Below are positions 62,281 through 64,000 of a DNA stretch of 64,000 bases, piece after piece. The DNA is taken from contig JAMXBB010000001.1 in the NCBI GenBank assembly GCA_024138015.1, forward strand, positions 89,456,497 through 89,520,496, given 5' to 3'. Source of the DNA: Lumnitzera littorea. Taxonomy: Eukaryota; Streptophyta; Magnoliopsida; Myrtales; Combretaceae. A program made the translations under genes and the position numbers. The first letter of the stretch is position 1. Every line of letters starts with the position of its first letter. The notes beneath the pieces are model-generated. The model had not been told where the DNA came from. It made no database searches and saw only the letters and a program-made list of their open reading frames with translations.

Positions 62281-63080
62281 TTATACAAATGGATCTGAGA
62301 CTAGTAGATGGATTGGTATTGACACAACAGGACACACATAGATTTGAAGTTATACAGAGAGGAAAGGTACAAAGTGTAAAACTATTGTCTATTTAATTAA
62401 ATTATATAAGTTAGTAAAATCTAATGTAATTGAATTTTTGTAAGAATATAATTTAGTCAAATGCTGCCAAAAAGAGATATCACTAAAGAATCCTCAAGAG
62501 ATGAGAGATGTATACGATTAGATGATAGACATATACTTAGAGTAGGATGGATTCCATGGAGTCACACACTTACCATTCATATAGTTAGATTGGAGACTAA
62601 TCATAGCATCAGTAAAGAGATGGCAACTAGAGACTTATACATTCCATATGACTCACAAGGAGGTCAGACTAACTCTTTAGGATGTTATAGTACAATTCAA
62701 TTTACCTATAGATGGCCAACCCGTGATGGGCACCACGATATATGGCTAGCTGGATCTGTGTGAGTGTTTACTAAGAGTGAGATGGGACGTAGATCAAATA
62801 GTAGGGTAGAGAATTAGGATGTCTTGGCTCAAGAGTCTTTTATTGACGTGTCTATTAGCAAATGCGGACGACATAAAGATCCAGCACCACACACAGATTT
62901 ATATTTTACATCTGATTAGAGGACTATTGTTCTTAAATACATCATCTAGCTACATGTACCTAATGTTCTTATCGCTATTAGAGGATTTATAGGGAGCACA
63001 TAGCTATGGTTGGGGATAAGCTTGTCACGTATGGTTATATAGATACCTATGCAGAGTCGTAGATGATGCGTCTCTGGGGT
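62281..63080 (+). mobile_element. Plant mobile domain (PMD/MAIN-like) reading frame, decayed, transposon-borne
   Basis: It starts MDLRLVDGLVLTQQDTHRFE at 62281. After a short intron-like gap (62386 to about 62445) it continues, with one frameshift, as LDWRLIIASVKRWQLETYTF, then DV-VQFNLPIDGQPVMGTT, SWLKSLLL, ANADDIKIQ, LIRGLLFLNTSS, HSYGWG and WLYRYLCR. This is the aminotransferase-like plant mobile domain of MAIN/MAIL proteins and of transposons that carry it. Several TAG/TAA stops interrupt it. It lies about 115 bp downstream of the MULE transposase in the same orientation, consistent with one MULE element carrying a PMD gene. Confidence 0.8.
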
Positions 63081-64000
63081 TAGATACACAGAGAAACACC
63101 ACAATGAAGTGAATCGAAAAGAAATAAAAGAACAGTTAGCAAAGTTCGGGCAACTATTAATTGGATATGATACACCAATTGATCCTACTTCGCCTATAAT
63201 CCATCAGATATAACTCACCGGTTTGAACTGAAGGGTTATTCGCCACTACTCCCTATAAACGGGAATAGACAAGAGTTGAAGGGGTAATGAGAATACTAAG
63301 GTTGCTTAAAGGACACTTGAATAAAATTCTAATATTATTCATTAATGTCTGCATACAATTAAGTGAACGTTTATATACTCATCCACTAGGGTTACCTTAC
63401 ATGTACGAAAGGACAAAAAGGATATTCTTATAATTAAGTTACATAATATATGCTAAAAAAGGTAAAAGAGATAAAGAATATTCTATACTAAAAAAATAAG
63501 AATCCTTCTAAAATATTATGCTAGAAGATACATGTCACTCGATGGCTAGACGTTAAAGATATGGTACAAAGTAGATGAGAGAAGAACAACTTGCAGTCAA
63601 AGGCCGACATAATCTGAATTAGGTCGGGGTCCAGTCAGTTCTGTTACAAGACAATCAGCTTGAGTTGGGATTGGATGTTTGTGGTCAGCTAGGGAGATTG
63701 ACTTAGATAGTCTTGGGCCTGTCTTTTTGTACATCCTATCATAGCACAGTTACTTGGCAAGAGCAGGTCTGGCACATGTTAGGGTTTGGTAGTTTGCTTG
63801 GCGAAAGATCAGGTCGAGATAGGAATCTCCATCCCGGGTAAGGTCTCAAGCAAATATTCTCCCAGTGAGTCCTTAGAATCCTTTAGCTCGACTTCATATG
63901 ATTGGTCCAGGAGGCTAATTCTTATTAATAGAGGATCAGGCAATAGAGATGGGTGGCGTAGCAATATTGATCCAGGTATGGGCATGGTGGAGATTTCCTC
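63081..64000. other. Window end, no gene recognised
   Basis: The tail of the PMD frame fades near 63080-63210. From about 63580 composition becomes more GC-balanced (GGTCGGGGTCCAGTCAG, GGTCGAGATAGGAATCTCC), as in many plant LTRs, but no ends are visible before the window stops. Confidence 0.35.

Overview
This window looks like nuclear DNA of a eudicot plant. It is strongly AT-rich, its genes are intron-containing, it carries an inserted piece of plastid DNA, and most of its length is decayed transposable-element sequence. No prokaryotic features (operons, Shine-Dalgarno sites, CRISPR arrays) are visible. The species cannot be named from what is here.

Two protein-coding genes look intact, both on the minus strand. 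At 14479-19165 is a three-exon glycerol-3-phosphate acyltransferase of the land-plant GPAT4/GPAT8 type (501 residues after splicing), a cutin-pathway enzyme. At 31757-36883 is a nine-exon gene for a USP - coiled coil - protein kinase - U-box protein (787 residues, PUB33-like). Its kinase domain has lost the DFG aspartate, so it is probably a pseudokinase fused to an intact E3 module. All exon junctions of both genes were placed by eye from GT/AG sites, phase and family similarity.

The rest is layered mobile DNA. From left to right: one copy (minus orientation) of a repeat found again at 40.5-42.3 kb; two MITE-like elements (3.2-4.4 kb); a pararetrovirus/retroelement-type aspartic protease remnant (7.7-8.4 kb); a Copia RNase H remnant (9.8-10.2 kb); and a hAT-like pair of ends at 10.7 and 13.0 kb enclosing plastid rpl23-rpl2 DNA. 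Between the two genes lies a broken partial copy of the U-box kinase gene (23.0-28.3 kb). It was split by a 1,974-bp solo LTR with a perfect AAATA target duplication, and most of the LTR plus flanking kinase sequence was then tandemly duplicated. Next come a LINE-type zf-RVT/RNase H remnant (28.5-30.3 kb) and an orphan last exon of a 4,5-DOPA dioxygenase (LigB/DODA) gene.

Right of 37 kb no working gene was found. There is a Ty3/gypsy integrase end with 43-bp tandem repeats, a 604-bp hAT-like element with a near-perfect 8-bp target duplication, two tRNA-like SINE-type heads, a foldback MITE at 50.8 kb, a gypsy 5' end (LTR promoter, primer-site-like segment, gag) at 53.4-55.3 kb, a dense array of short palindromes at 55.7-56.3 kb, and a decayed Mutator-like transposase followed by a plant mobile domain (PMD) reading frame at 59.6-63.1 kb. 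I did not find a convincing previously undescribed gene system. The least explained structure is the palindrome array at 55.7-56.3 kb.
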